This document shows, one piece after another, positions 55,042 through 63,936 of a stretch of 64,000 nt of DNA; position 1 is the first letter of the stretch; each line of letters opens with the position of its first letter. The translations under genes and the position numbers were made by a program. The notes beneath the pieces are model-generated. The model was not told where the DNA came from. It made no database searches and saw nothing but the letters and a program-made list of their open reading frames with translations. Source of the DNA: Vibrio sinensis (GTDB lineage: Bacteria > Pseudomonadota > Gammaproteobacteria > Enterobacterales > Vibrionaceae); NCBI RefSeq assembly GCF_003605645.1, contig NZ_QVMU01000022.1, forward strand, positions 18,178-82,177. Direction: 5' to 3'.

Positions 55042-56907
55042 ATGACTCTTGATATCTCAAAATATCCAACTTTAGCTCTGGCTAATACCCCAGAGGAATT
55101 AAGCAGCCTACCAAAAAGTGTGCTGCCAACCCTCTGTGATGAATTACGTACCTACTTACTCAATTCAGTGAGCCAGTCTAGTGGTCATTTGGCTTCTGGG
55201 CTTGGAACTGTTGAGCTTACGGTCGCACTTCACTACGTCTACAATACTCCTTTTGACCAATTAATTTGGGACGTAGGCCATCAAGCCTATCCACACAAAA
55301 TTTTGACGGGTCGCCGCGAGCAGATGCCAACCATACGTCAAAAAAATGGGGTACACCCATTTCCTTGGCGTGAAGAAAGCGAATATGACACGCTTTCTGT
55401 TGGTCACTCTTCTACGTCTATCAGTGCTGGCTTGGGCATGGCGATTGCTGCAGGTAAAGAGGGTAAAAACCGTAAAGTTGTAAGTGTTATCGGTGATGGT
55501 GCAATTACCGCTGGTATGGCATTTGAAGCGATGAACCATGCGGGGGATATCCACTCCGACATGTTAGTGATCTTAAATGACAATGAAATGTCGATTTCTG
55601 AGAACGTTGGCGCACTCAATAAACACCTTGCGCAGGTGCTATCTGGCAGCTTATATACCTCAATTCGTGAAAGTGGTAAGAAAGTTCTGTCTGGCGTCCC
55701 GCCAATTAAAGAATTGGTTCGCCGTACAGAAGAGCACCTTAAAGGTATGGTTGTTCCGGGAACGCTATTCGAGGAACTGGGATTCAACTATATCGGCCCA
55801 GTCGATGGCCATGATGTCAATGAGTTAGTCAAAACGCTTAAGAACATGCGCGAACTAAAAGGGCCGCAGTTCCTCCACATTATGACCAAAAAAGGCAAAG
55901 GTTATGAGCCAGCGGAGAAAGATCCGATTGGTTACCACGGCGTGCCTAAATTTGATCCAAGCCACTCTAGTTTACCGAAAAGTTCTAGCACAAAACCGAC
56001 ATTTTCTAAGATTTTCGGTGATTTTCTTTGCGATATGGCAGCTCAAGACCCAAAACTCATGGCGATTACCCCTGCCATGCGTGAGGGCTCTGGCATGGTA
56101 CGTTTCTCGAAAGAATTTCCAGAGCAATATTTCGATGTCGCTATCGCTGAACAACATGCGGTGACGCTAGCAACAGGTATGGCAATTGGCGGATACAATC
56201 CGATTGTTGCTATCTACTCGACGTTCTTACAACGTGGCTATGATCAGTTAATTCACGATGTCGCAATTATGGATTTACCAGTCATGTTCGCTATTGATCG
56301 TGCTGGTCTAGTAGGTGCTGATGGTCAAACTCACCAAGGTGCGTTTGATATTAGCTTTATGCGCTGCATTCCAAACATGGTGATCATGACACCAAGTGAT
56401 GAAAACGAATGTCGTCAAATGCTCTACACTGGTCACAAACATTCGGGACCAAGTGCTGTGCGTTACCCACGAGGTAGCGGCATGGGCACAAAGATTGAGC
56501 AAGAATTTAGCGTACTAGAAATTGGTAAAGGTCGAATGATCCGCGAAGGCGAGAAAGTGGCAATTCTGAACTTTGGCACCTTTATGCCAAACGCGCTAGA
56601 AGCCGCTGAAGCATTGAATGCTACCGTTGCCGATATGCGTTTTGCGAAACCTCTGGATCATGAGCTAATTAAGCAACTTGCTGCCGATCACGATGTACTC
56701 GTTACTATCGAAGAGAATGCCATTGCAGGCGGAGCCGGAGCCGGCGTGATTGAGTTTATGATGCAAGAGAAACTCATCAAGCCAGTGCTTAATCTAGGTT
56801 TGCCAGATCGCTTTATTCCTCAAGGTACACAAGAGGAATTGCACGTTGATCTTGGTCTAGATGCAAAAGGAATTGAACAGTCCATTCGTGACTATCTCGC
56901 GAAATAA
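55042..56907 (+). CDS. dxs: 1-deoxy-D-xylulose-5-phosphate synthase
   Basis: TPP enzyme, first step of the MEP isoprenoid pathway and precursor of thiamine and pyridoxal. 621 residues. TPP/Mg site GDGAITAGMAFEAMN...LNDNEMSIS, catalytic His in GHSSTSIS region, and transketolase central domain with DVAIAEQHAVTLATG. Ends at a strong terminator. Confidence 0.97.
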   Translation: MTLDISKYPTLALANTPEELSSLPKSVLPTLCDELRTYLLNSVSQSSGHLASGLGTVELTVALHYVYNTPFDQLIWDVGHQAYPHKILTGRREQMPTIRQKNGVHPFPWREESEYDTLSVGHSSTSISAGLGMAIAAGKEGKNRKVVSVIGDGAITAGMAFEAMNHAGDIHSDMLVILNDNEMSISENVGALNKHLAQVLSGSLYTSIRESGKKVLSGVPPIKELVRRTEEHLKGMVVPGTLFEELGFNYIGPVDGHDVNELVKTLKNMRELKGPQFLHIMTKKGKGYEPAEKDPIGYHGVPKFDPSHSSLPKSSSTKPTFSKIFGDFLCDMAAQDPKLMAITPAMREGSGMVRFSKEFPEQYFDVAIAEQHAVTLATGMAIGGYNPIVAIYSTFLQRGYDQLIHDVAIMDLPVMFAIDRAGLVGADGQTHQGAFDISFMRCIPNMVIMTPSDENECRQMLYTGHKHSGPSAVRYPRGSGMGTKIEQEFSVLEIGKGRMIREGEKVAILNFGTFMPNALEAAEALNATVADMRFAKPLDHELIKQLAADHDVLVTIEENAIAGGAGAGVIEFMMQEKLIKPVLNLGLPDRFIPQGTQEELHVDLGLDAKGIEQSIRDYLAK

Positions 56908-56923
56908 CATTTTTAAACATCAT

Positions 56924-56954
56924 AATGAAGCCCTCACAATGAGGGCTTCATTTT
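56924..56954. terminator. Bidirectional terminator between dxs and truC
   Basis: AATGAAGCCCTCA / TGAGGGCTTCATT, 13-base perfect stem with three-base loop, T-rich on plus; only three bases from the convergent truC stop. Confidence 0.93.
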
Positions 56955-56956
56955 AT

Positions 56957-57685
56957 CTATTTTAACGAGGGAAGCACCCAGTCAAACGCATCACTCAATG
57001 CCTGCCATGTTTCATCAAACCCCGCTTTTATCGTTAATGTTTCACCACTAAATGGGTGAACAAACTCTAAAATAGAGGCGTGCAATAGTAATCGATGCGA
57101 ATCGTATACATCGCGAAATAGTTTGTTATGTTTACCGTCACCATGCGTCGTATCTCCTACAATAGGGTGACGCAGATGCGCCATGTGGCGACGTAACTGA
57201 TGTTTGCGCCCAGTGTGTGGGCTTAACTCCATCAGACAATAACGAGTCGTAGGAAAACGCCCTGTAGAATGCGGCACTTCGACGCTCGCCAATGGCTGGT
57301 AGTCAGTCACGGCTTCTTGAGCTTCTTTTTCATCACTCGCAAATTTATCGGCGATTTTGTCTAGCTCGACTTTAAGCGGGTAATCAAGTGTTCCCCCCTC
57401 TTCTATCCAACCACGAACTATCGCATGATAAGTTTTCTTCATCTCGTGATTAGCAAACATCGGCATCACTTGTGATGCGACCTCACTTGATAATGCAAAA
57501 ATCAGCACTCCAGAAGTAGGCCTATCTAATCGATGTAGTGGAAAGACATGCTGACCAATTTGGTCGCGTAGCGTTTGCATCACAAATTGTGTTTCATGCC
57601 TATCTAACCAACTACGATGAACCAACATTCCTGCGGGTTTGTTTACCGCGACAAAATATTCATCCTGATAAACGATTTCTAGCAT
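56957..57685 (-). CDS. truC: tRNA pseudouridine(65) synthase TruC
   Basis: RluA-family enzyme that modifies U65 of tRNAs. 242 residues with catalytic motif HRLDRPTSGVLIFA (Asp around 54) and the tail ELSPHTGRKHQLRRHM. It overlaps the upstream yqcC by seven bases, the same pair as in E. coli. Confidence 0.94.
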   Translation of the reverse strand: MLEIVYQDEYFVAVNKPAGMLVHRSWLDRHETQFVMQTLRDQIGQHVFPLHRLDRPTSGVLIFALSSEVASQVMPMFANHEMKKTYHAIVRGWIEEGGTLDYPLKVELDKIADKFASDEKEAQEAVTDYQPLASVEVPHSTGRFPTTRYCLMELSPHTGRKHQLRRHMAHLRHPIVGDTTHGDGKHNKLFRDVYDSHRLLLHASILEFVHPFSGETLTIKAGFDETWQALSDAFDWVLPSLK

Positions 57686-57999
57686 GATAGCGATACCTTA
57701 TCAATTTGTTGGATCACTCGAATAACCGCGCAAAATTGCGTCTCTGTTTTCCAGCTTTCTTCAAAGTAAGCAGCCATCGAAAACTCAGCCGGTAATGAAC
57801 AATTTTGAGTGATGAGAAAGCGCATTTGGGGGATGAAAATCCACTGAAGCCACTCGTGTGGTAGCAAGGTATCTATCGCAAAAGGCTCGACACTCATTAG
57901 TGCTGATTCACTTGGAGCTTGCGTTTGCCATGTACCATTTGCTTGCATCTCAACTTCAAGTTTGTCCAATAATTTGGAGAGTTGCTCTACTTGCGTCAT
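57679..57999 (-). CDS. yqcC: YqcC family protein
   Basis: 106 residues if the ATG at 57999 is used, which aligns with E. coli YqcC; an upstream ATG would add 11 residues. Contains the family core PFAIDTLLPHEWLQWIFIPQMRFLI and LPAEFSMAAYFEESW. Function unknown; co-transcribed with truC. Confidence 0.88.
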   Translation of the reverse strand: MTQVEQLSKLLDKLEVEMQANGTWQTQAPSESALMSVEPFAIDTLLPHEWLQWIFIPQMRFLITQNCSLPAEFSMAAYFEESWKTETQFCAVIRVIQQIDKVSLSC

Positions 58000-58075
58000 A
58001 AAACTTAATCTTTGGCCTTGAAAATGGGGCATAGAATACCATTTATAGACTAAAGAAAGTTAGGACAAATCTTCC

Positions 58076-59113
58076 ATGGACACTATTCATACTCTGACGC
58101 AACTGCTGACCAATAGTGGTTGTGATTACCAAGTCTTCGATCTTGGTCGTCGTATCAAACAAATCGACAACTCACGCTTTGCTGATATTGAAAAAGGACA
58201 ACTGCCTTATCCATTCCCATTGCAGCGAAAAGCACACCTTGCTATTGCTTATTGGAATGAAGCCAAACAACCTTGGATCTGGTTTCTAAAATTTGATTTG
58301 GATGAGCGCGGCCTGCTAAAACAATCAGACATTGGTAACTTTATTAAATTCGTTATCGAAGCGATGGGAACACATCTTAACCAGGACATGGATGAAGAAA
58401 AACAGCAAAAGCTTGCGAATAACCCATACACCTTTAAACCATCAGAAGACAAGATGGCTGTGTTCCATAGTCAGATCCGTGCCGATCTAGGCCTACCTTG
58501 CAGCCAATACTATGAGCATGCCCAGCACTACCTTGGCGGTGGATTAGGCTGGGATAAATGGCACACTATAGGATTGCAGGGCGTGACGGATATCAGTGCA
58601 CGACTAAAGTCAGAACAAAATGGTGTATTACTAAGAAAGGCACTACCGAACCTCCCATCACAGCCACTATATGTCGTACTTGGCGCTCTAGAGCACGTCA
58701 ACCTTCCAGACCGCTTAGCACTACGATTGGTTGAAATGACCCAAAATGAACTCGACTCGCAATGTCCGGATATTTTCCTATTATCGGCACTAATACGAGC
58801 ACTCTCTGGGGCAAATACGACATTATCACGACCGATTTTAGAACAGGTCCTCGCGAGCCCACGCTTAAGTCATCAGGAAGTGCTTATTGGTATTGCCGGG
58901 CGAAGTTGGCATTTACTCAATGAGCCTAAGGTCGCTGAGTTATTCTTATTGCGCCTAGCTCAAACTGGCAATCAAACTTTGTTTAATCAGATGTTTGCCG
59001 ATCTCGTGATGCTACCAGAATTAAGGATGATCATTTTACCTTTACTGCACTCAAACCCGTCAGAGGAATTAGCGAGTGCTCTCATTCAACTTCAGCAAGC
59101 AACTAAAGCATGA
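58076..59113 (+). CDS. DUF3549 family protein
   Basis: 345 residues, soluble. Starts MDTIHTLTQLLTNSGCDYQVFDLGRRI; no catalytic motif recognised. C-terminal half is helical, repeat-like (HEAT-like spacing of Leu). Conserved in vibrios and shewanellae with DUF3301 downstream; the stop overlaps the next ATG (ATGA). Function unknown. Confidence 0.82.
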   Translation: MDTIHTLTQLLTNSGCDYQVFDLGRRIKQIDNSRFADIEKGQLPYPFPLQRKAHLAIAYWNEAKQPWIWFLKFDLDERGLLKQSDIGNFIKFVIEAMGTHLNQDMDEEKQQKLANNPYTFKPSEDKMAVFHSQIRADLGLPCSQYYEHAQHYLGGGLGWDKWHTIGLQGVTDISARLKSEQNGVLLRKALPNLPSQPLYVVLGALEHVNLPDRLALRLVEMTQNELDSQCPDIFLLSALIRALSGANTTLSRPILEQVLASPRLSHQEVLIGIAGRSWHLLNEPKVAELFLLRLAQTGNQTLFNQMFADLVMLPELRMIILPLLHSNPSEELASALIQLQQATKA

Positions 59114-59415
59114 ATATGTTCGAGCACCTTATCGGCATTGTACTGTTAAGTTTGATTTGTTTTTTATTCTGGCAACAGAGAAGACAAGCTGAAATAGCGA
59201 AAAATGCCGTTAGGCGTAAGTGTGAGCAACTAGATTTACAACTGGTGAGTATCGCCTTGAAATCGCATAAGTTAAAAACGCCGGAAGGAGTCTGGCGTTG
59301 GCACACACTTTATGAATTTGAGTTTTCATCACTAGGGGATGACTGCTACCGAGGTGAACTTACCATGCAAGGGTTTCATATTGTGAAGTTTCATCTTCAA
59401 CCACATCGGATGTAA
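59110..59415 (+). CDS. DUF3301 family small membrane protein
   Basis: 101 residues: one N-terminal transmembrane helix (about 5-24), then a basic cytoplasmic domain with GVWRWHTLYEFEFSSLGDDCYRGELTM. Start overlaps DUF3549 (ATGA). Its last 56 bases overlap the end of the opposite acetyltransferase gene. Function unknown. Confidence 0.8.
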   Translation: MNMFEHLIGIVLLSLICFLFWQQRRQAEIAKNAVRRKCEQLDLQLVSIALKSHKLKTPEGVWRWHTLYEFEFSSLGDDCYRGELTMQGFHIVKFHLQPHRM

Positions 59416-59881
59416 ATTGATACTCTTTATAGGAACCAAGTGCATCATGTTTTTCGCAAACAAACTCAAAGCCCATTTTTTCTAAGACGCGGCTTGCGGC
59501 AATGTGATGCCTGTTCACGGCCGATTTTATTGAAGTGAGCTTACGCTCTCTCATCGCTTTTGGAACAAAAGCACTTAGTGCTTCCAAAGCGATGCCTTTC
59601 CCCCAATAAGCTTTATCAAAAATAAAACCTAACTCGGGCTCACCATACAGATCTGAGATGAAGAGATGACCGATATACTCTCGATTGTAACTATCGAGCA
59701 CGGCTCTAGCATGAAGAGACTCATCACTGAGTACATGTTGAAATAGCTGTTTTGCCGAAGAGACCGTATGTGGTCCATTCATTTCAGCTCGATTCTTTAC
59801 ACAACAGTTCAACATTAAGAACTCTGATTGTAATGAATAGTTATAAGGGACCAATAACAGTCGTCGGGTTACTATAGTCAC
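59360..59881 (-). CDS. GNAT family N-acetyltransferase (RimJ/RimL-like)
   Basis: 173 residues. RRLLLVPYNYSLQSEFL at the start and the acetyl-CoA loop region ELGFIFDKAYWGKGIALEALSAFV plus VNRHHIAASRVLEKMGFEF mark a RimJ/RimL-type acetyltransferase. Substrate unknown. GTG start at 59881 with AAGGA seven bases upstream. Tail overlaps DUF3301 by 56 bases. Confidence 0.85.
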   Translation of the reverse strand: MTIVTRRLLLVPYNYSLQSEFLMLNCCVKNRAEMNGPHTVSSAKQLFQHVLSDESLHARAVLDSYNREYIGHLFISDLYGEPELGFIFDKAYWGKGIALEALSAFVPKAMRERKLTSIKSAVNRHHIAASRVLEKMGFEFVCEKHDALGSYKEYQFTSDVVEDETSQYETLAW

Positions 59882-60060
59882 GATACATCCTTGAAAGCAG
59901 CACGCCGCAATAGTGACTTCTTTACCAATACAGACTATCGACTCCGTATTGTTAGTTACAGAGTATCAATAGAAGTAACGAAGTCGAAAACTTATACCAA
60001 CTGACAAATTGAATTATTGATTTAGATTATTATTTGGGCTTTGGTATGGCATGTTGATAA

Positions 60061-60440
60061 GAAAAACCCCGATACATATGTATCGGGGTTATATTCTCAC
60101 TCGCAGCAATCCGGCTACAAAAGGAGCTCCATGCATCATCCTTAATAGCTGCTAAATCCTTCAGCAAATTCCTAGCTTCGCCATCCTAGCGGTGTCCAAT
60201 TCATCCTGAAAGCTAATCTTCCCGACTAGCACTCATCACTTGTTCCTTGAGCGGTGTCCTACCTCTTTCCTAGAGGGGTCCATTGTCATTCCGTTGTCAT
60301 CAGCATCCTACCGATGATTGTTTCCATACAATGTCCATAAATCCTTTTGTGATTAGCAATCCTAGCCAATCTTTGCTTCATCCTGAAGCTAACCTTTTCC
60401 GTGGTCTTTCCTATTCCGTGTCGGCATCCTGTCGACACGG
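60061..60440 (-). ncRNA. CsrB/CsrC-family sRNA (CsrA-sequestering)
   Basis: Antagonist of the RNA-binding regulator CsrA. On the minus strand I count about 24 GGA motifs, many as AGGAT, several in predicted loops. The first hairpin pairs CCGTGTCG with CGACACGG around ACAGGATGC; others include TAGCTTCAGGATGAAGC. It ends at a perfect terminator (60062-60090). Length about 380 nt, in the CsrB/C/D range. Vibrio has several copies, activated by VarS/VarA; which one this is cannot be told. Confidence 0.9.
60062..60090 (-). terminator. Terminator of the Csr sRNA
   Basis: AACCCCGATAC-ATAT-GTATCGGGGTT, perfect 11-base stem with T-run on the minus strand. Confidence 0.95.
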
Positions 60441-60443
60441 AAT

Positions 60444-60471
60444 AATTTACCTGAATGGCTAAAATAGACAA
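60444..60471 (-). promoter_or_regulatory. Predicted promoter of the Csr sRNA
   Basis: Minus strand TTGTCT, 16-base spacer, TAAATT; start near 60437. No clear GacA/VarA box (TGTAAG-N6-CTTACA) is visible upstream. Confidence 0.5.
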
Positions 60472-60691
60472 TACTATGGCAAATGCGCCTTTGTGATACA
60501 TAAAATTAACACTTGAAAAATCACATTAAAATCATCAGGTTATACAAATAAATACCTTTTAGCTCTAGCAAATCTTCTGTTTTTCTCACATCACGTGTGA
60601 GATATCTCGCACACGACACTTCCGAATTTTCCATTCGCCAAAATCCTCATTCGCAAGTAATATTGGCTATCTAAGGAAATAAGGAGGTTTT

Positions 60692-60982
60692 ATGCTTACT
60701 CAAGATGTTAGCCAAGAGCTAAAAGATGTACTTGAACAATTAGACTTGGAAGGAAAAAAGCCAACCGTTGCTATGGTAAAAGCACGTTTAAGTACGCCTA
60801 TACCTATTCCTGCTCTGGTTAGCGTAATTCGAAGCTGGAAGAATACTCAGCATGTTCCAAAGGTGGAAGTCACTTCACCAAAAGATAGCGACAGCGATAA
60901 AATCAAACAGTTAGAGCAACAAGTTGCAAACTTAACCCAAAGACTGACAATGTTAGAAGAAAAGCTTTCTCGCTTCCAATAA
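60692..60982 (+). CDS. Small helical protein with C-terminal coiled coil
   Basis: 96 residues. N-terminal part GKKPTVAMVKARLSTPIPIPALVSVIRSWKN looks like the helix-turn-helix of KfrA-type DNA-binding proteins; residues about 68-96 form a heptad coiled coil (KIKQLEQQVANLTQRLTML). AAGGAGG precedes the ATG, so it is well translated. Function unknown; the DNA-binding idea is only a resemblance. Confidence 0.7.
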   Translation: MLTQDVSQELKDVLEQLDLEGKKPTVAMVKARLSTPIPIPALVSVIRSWKNTQHVPKVEVTSPKDSDSDKIKQLEQQVANLTQRLTMLEEKLSRFQ

Positions 60983-61197
60983 CAACAATTTGAGTCATTA
61001 AGCTACAATTTACACTCCGAATACTGATAAACCACTTTCTATCAGCACTCAACAAACAGAACGGCATTCTACAAATGAGATCTATATCATTGTTTAACGA
61101 ACTTCGTGAGAATAAACTCGTCACATAAACAATAAGTTGCATTATTTTCTATATAGTAATATCTACTATTAATCTCAATGAAAGTGAAAAGTAGGCG

Positions 61198-62256
61198 ATG
61201 CCAAAACAGATAATCCCCCATCATTCCGGATTTAACCTCGGACGCTTTGTATTTCATCGTGTATCACTTGTTATTTTGTTTACTGGTATTCTATGTTCAA
61301 GTTTGGCGATGGCTAACGCTTCTCACTTCAAGCCATTGGTCTTATTTCAAGGAACAGTCCAACAAGGCTCCTATCTTCAAGTCGTTGATATGGGCATTCA
61401 ACGCTTTGAAGAAAAAACCGGTATTGCCGTAGCACGAATACAGGTACAACCGGATCACGACATTTACCTTGATACACTCGAAAAAGTAGCAAAAGAGGGG
61501 TTTAGCCCGATTATTGTTCAAGAATCGAATGCAATACCATCATTCCCTGAATTGGCTAGGCGATACCCGTCAACTCAATTTATTTCATTGGATGTCTCCT
61601 ATCATGTTCCAAATATTCTTGGACTGACATTCAATCATGCAGAGGGGTCCTACGTTATCGGATATCTAAGCGGGCTGAAAACCTCATCAGGAAAAATAGG
61701 TTTTATTGGCGGAATGGATATCCCAGTCATAAACGATTTTAATTGTGGATTCCAATTAGGTGTCAAGGATGCGAACCCAACAGCAACGGTAGAGAGCCAA
61801 TATATCAATAATGGCGCATTTTCATGGGAAGACGTACAAGGGGCAAAGAATATTGCTAAAGATATGCTCGACAGCGATATTGATATTATATTCCCAGTAG
61901 CGGGCTATGCTAGTTTAGGCGTTGTCGATTCAGTCAAACAACATGGACAAGGTTACAGCTTTGGCATTGACTACGACTATTCAAATGAGTATCCAAAGAC
62001 AACCCTTGCTTCATTAGAAAAAAAGGCAGACGTCGCTGTTTATGCCGCTTTAATGCAACTTAAAAATGGTATTTGGAATGGCAACCAAAAACAATTTGGT
62101 ATCAAACATGGGGTTATTGCCATCTCGATCAACAAAGAAAACCCAAATCTCACTAACGACGATAAACAAGTTATCCAACAGCTATTGTTGCAACTGAAAG
62201 GTAAAAGTAGCGTTATCTCACAAAAGATAGATGAAGCTTGCACACATTCATTATGA
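61198..62256 (+). CDS. BMP/Med-family periplasmic binding protein
   Basis: 352 residues. Signal peptide about 1-42 (...SSLAMANA). BMP/PnrA-type fold: EGSYVIGYLSGLKTSSGKIGFIGGM, then NDFNCGFQLGVKDANP and DIIFPVAGYASLGVV. Family members bind nucleosides or related ligands for ABC uptake, and some are sensors. No lipobox is apparent. No transporter genes are nearby; its stop overlaps the ATG of a membrane GGDEF gene (ATGA), so it probably serves as its ligand-binding partner. Confidence 0.9.
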   Translation: MPKQIIPHHSGFNLGRFVFHRVSLVILFTGILCSSLAMANASHFKPLVLFQGTVQQGSYLQVVDMGIQRFEEKTGIAVARIQVQPDHDIYLDTLEKVAKEGFSPIIVQESNAIPSFPELARRYPSTQFISLDVSYHVPNILGLTFNHAEGSYVIGYLSGLKTSSGKIGFIGGMDIPVINDFNCGFQLGVKDANPTATVESQYINNGAFSWEDVQGAKNIAKDMLDSDIDIIFPVAGYASLGVVDSVKQHGQGYSFGIDYDYSNEYPKTTLASLEKKADVAVYAALMQLKNGIWNGNQKQFGIKHGVIAISINKENPNLTNDDKQVIQQLLLQLKGKSSVISQKIDEACTHSL

Positions 62257-63746
62257 AGACCCTTTATTCATACGTTATCACCATCTATCTATTACTGACT
62301 ACTATCCCCATCTTTATATTTGGGGGGATTAATATTGGCCGTGATATATATCTTGAGCATAGTGCTGAAACCAAGCGTTATGAACGGGTGATCACGCAAC
62401 AACTACTCGAATCAAAAAAAGCATTACTCAACTTTGACTTACTTGCTGCGGAACTTGTGGCAACTCGAGCTTCTCAACTCGACTATGTAATTTCTGTCAA
62501 ACTAGAGTCAGATCAGTATGCAATGACCATGGCAGAGATCATTAACTCAGGAAAAGCTGGTGAGCTATTTGAGTATCCGATCTATGAAGACCAACAACAA
62601 ATTGGATTACTAACTGTAATCAAAGACCCAAGCGCTTTCACTGGGCATATTATCTCAACAACGTTACCAAAAGCGTCAATTTTCCTATTAATCTTAGGTA
62701 GTATCGCTTTACTATTTAGTAAAGTCGTTGTTTCTACATTAAAACGCCCTTTTACCGATTTACAGCAATTTGCCATTCAAATCACCAAAGGCGACTATCA
62801 AACACCATCCAAAACGGATTCAAATTTCGTTGAGATCACTGCTATCTTTAACGCTCTCGAAACAATGAGATACCAGCTGAAAGAGATCATTACTAAGCTC
62901 ACTGATAGTGAAGAACGCTATTCACGCACCTACAATTTGACTCAAGTATGCCTGTTCGTTATCAATATCAAACACCATAAGATTATTCGTTCAAACTCAA
63001 AGTTCACCGAACTATTAGCATTAATCCCTCAAAACCAGCAAACAGAAAAGCTCGACGAGTTTATTCAACTATTATTCGCTTGTGCCCACACTGATAGCTT
63101 TAACTATTCGCTCAATATAGGCACGGAAGTCCGCTACTTTAAAGTCAATCGAAGTCAGACAGCGAACAATGAAATAGAATGTTCAGCACTCGATATCACC
63201 GAACTGGTTAATGCGAAGCAGATAGCTGAAAGTCAATTAATTACCGATGTCCTCACTCAAGTTCCAAATCGATTTTGCTTTAATCATTTTTTAGCGAAAG
63301 CGAATCAAGGGGAAGTAAATGAGGCTACCATTATGGTCATAGACCTCAATGGGTTTAAAAAAATTAATGATACTTATGGGCACTCTGCTGGTGATCAACT
63401 ATTAATTGACGTTGCTCAACGCTTAAGTTCGTCCCTAGATCTTGAAAACCAAAAACTATATCGACTGGGTGGCGATGAGTTTGTCATTACAATTGAGTCG
63501 CCTTTCAATCGCAATCAAGCGAATTTATTGGCGAAGAAAGTTCAAGCAGTCGCTTGCGAACCAGTACACTACTTAGATCATGTATTTTCAATCAGTTTAA
63601 GTATTGGTATTGAGCACTTCTCTCAAAATACGCCAGTTTCTATCGAAAAGTGTCTCAACAATGCCGATATAGCAATGTATCGTGCTAAAACTCAACACCT
63701 TGGTTATGCCTACTCTGAAGACCGACTTAGTGCTATTTCGGCTTAA
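62253..63746 (+). CDS. Membrane diguanylate cyclase (GGDEF) partnered with a BMP-type sensor
   Basis: 497 residues from the ATG at 62253. TM1 about 5-25, periplasmic domain about 26-136, TM2 about 138-160, HAMP-like linker (STLKRPFTDLQQFAIQITKGDY), a PAS-like stretch (about 215-320), and an intact GGDEF domain: DVLTQVPNRFCFNHFL, DLNGFKKINDTYGHSAGDQLL, YRLGGDEFVITI. The RxxD feedback site is absent (LENQ at that place). Predicted to make c-di-GMP in response to the binding protein encoded just upstream. Confidence 0.9.
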   Translation: MKTLYSYVITIYLLLTTIPIFIFGGINIGRDIYLEHSAETKRYERVITQQLLESKKALLNFDLLAAELVATRASQLDYVISVKLESDQYAMTMAEIINSGKAGELFEYPIYEDQQQIGLLTVIKDPSAFTGHIISTTLPKASIFLLILGSIALLFSKVVVSTLKRPFTDLQQFAIQITKGDYQTPSKTDSNFVEITAIFNALETMRYQLKEIITKLTDSEERYSRTYNLTQVCLFVINIKHHKIIRSNSKFTELLALIPQNQQTEKLDEFIQLLFACAHTDSFNYSLNIGTEVRYFKVNRSQTANNEIECSALDITELVNAKQIAESQLITDVLTQVPNRFCFNHFLAKANQGEVNEATIMVIDLNGFKKINDTYGHSAGDQLLIDVAQRLSSSLDLENQKLYRLGGDEFVITIESPFNRNQANLLAKKVQAVACEPVHYLDHVFSISLSIGIEHFSQNTPVSIEKCLNNADIAMYRAKTQHLGYAYSEDRLSAISA

Positions 63747-63902
63747 TGTCATCTCTGCTTAGTGCAAGCCAGGCATAGTATTAATAATAACATCAGGTGT
63801 TTCTATTCCGCTTCAGAAACACTGTTACAGAAACTAAAAAGGCTTGTCAAATGACTAATGCTGATCGTTTTAAATAATTGAACGATCCTGAGCAGGGTTC
63901 AT

Positions 63903-63936
63903 AATCGGTCTCAACATAGTTGAGGCCGATTTTTTT
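63903..63936 (+). terminator. Terminator downstream of the GGDEF operon
   Basis: AATCGGTCTCAAC / GTTGAGGCCGATT stem (13 pairs, one wobble) with ATA loop and six T. It lies about 157 bases after the stop at 63746. Confidence 0.88.

Larger units (their letters stand above)
59882..60691. other. Gene-free interval with a Csr-type sRNA
   Basis: About 800 bases without protein gene. It contains a short inverted pair TACCAA/TTGGTA at about 60004-60055, the Csr sRNA (60061-60440) and its promoter, and an AT-rich stretch before the next ORF with an AAGGAGG ribosome site. Confidence 0.7.

Noticed and set aside
60286..60501. 71-residue open frame on the minus strand
   Set aside because: It lies within the Csr-type sRNA and its promoter, has no ribosome site and an unlikely composition.
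60983..61197. Weak hairpin CTGATA/TATCAG before the binding-protein gene
   Set aside because: Six-base stem without T-run; not enough to call a terminator or operator.
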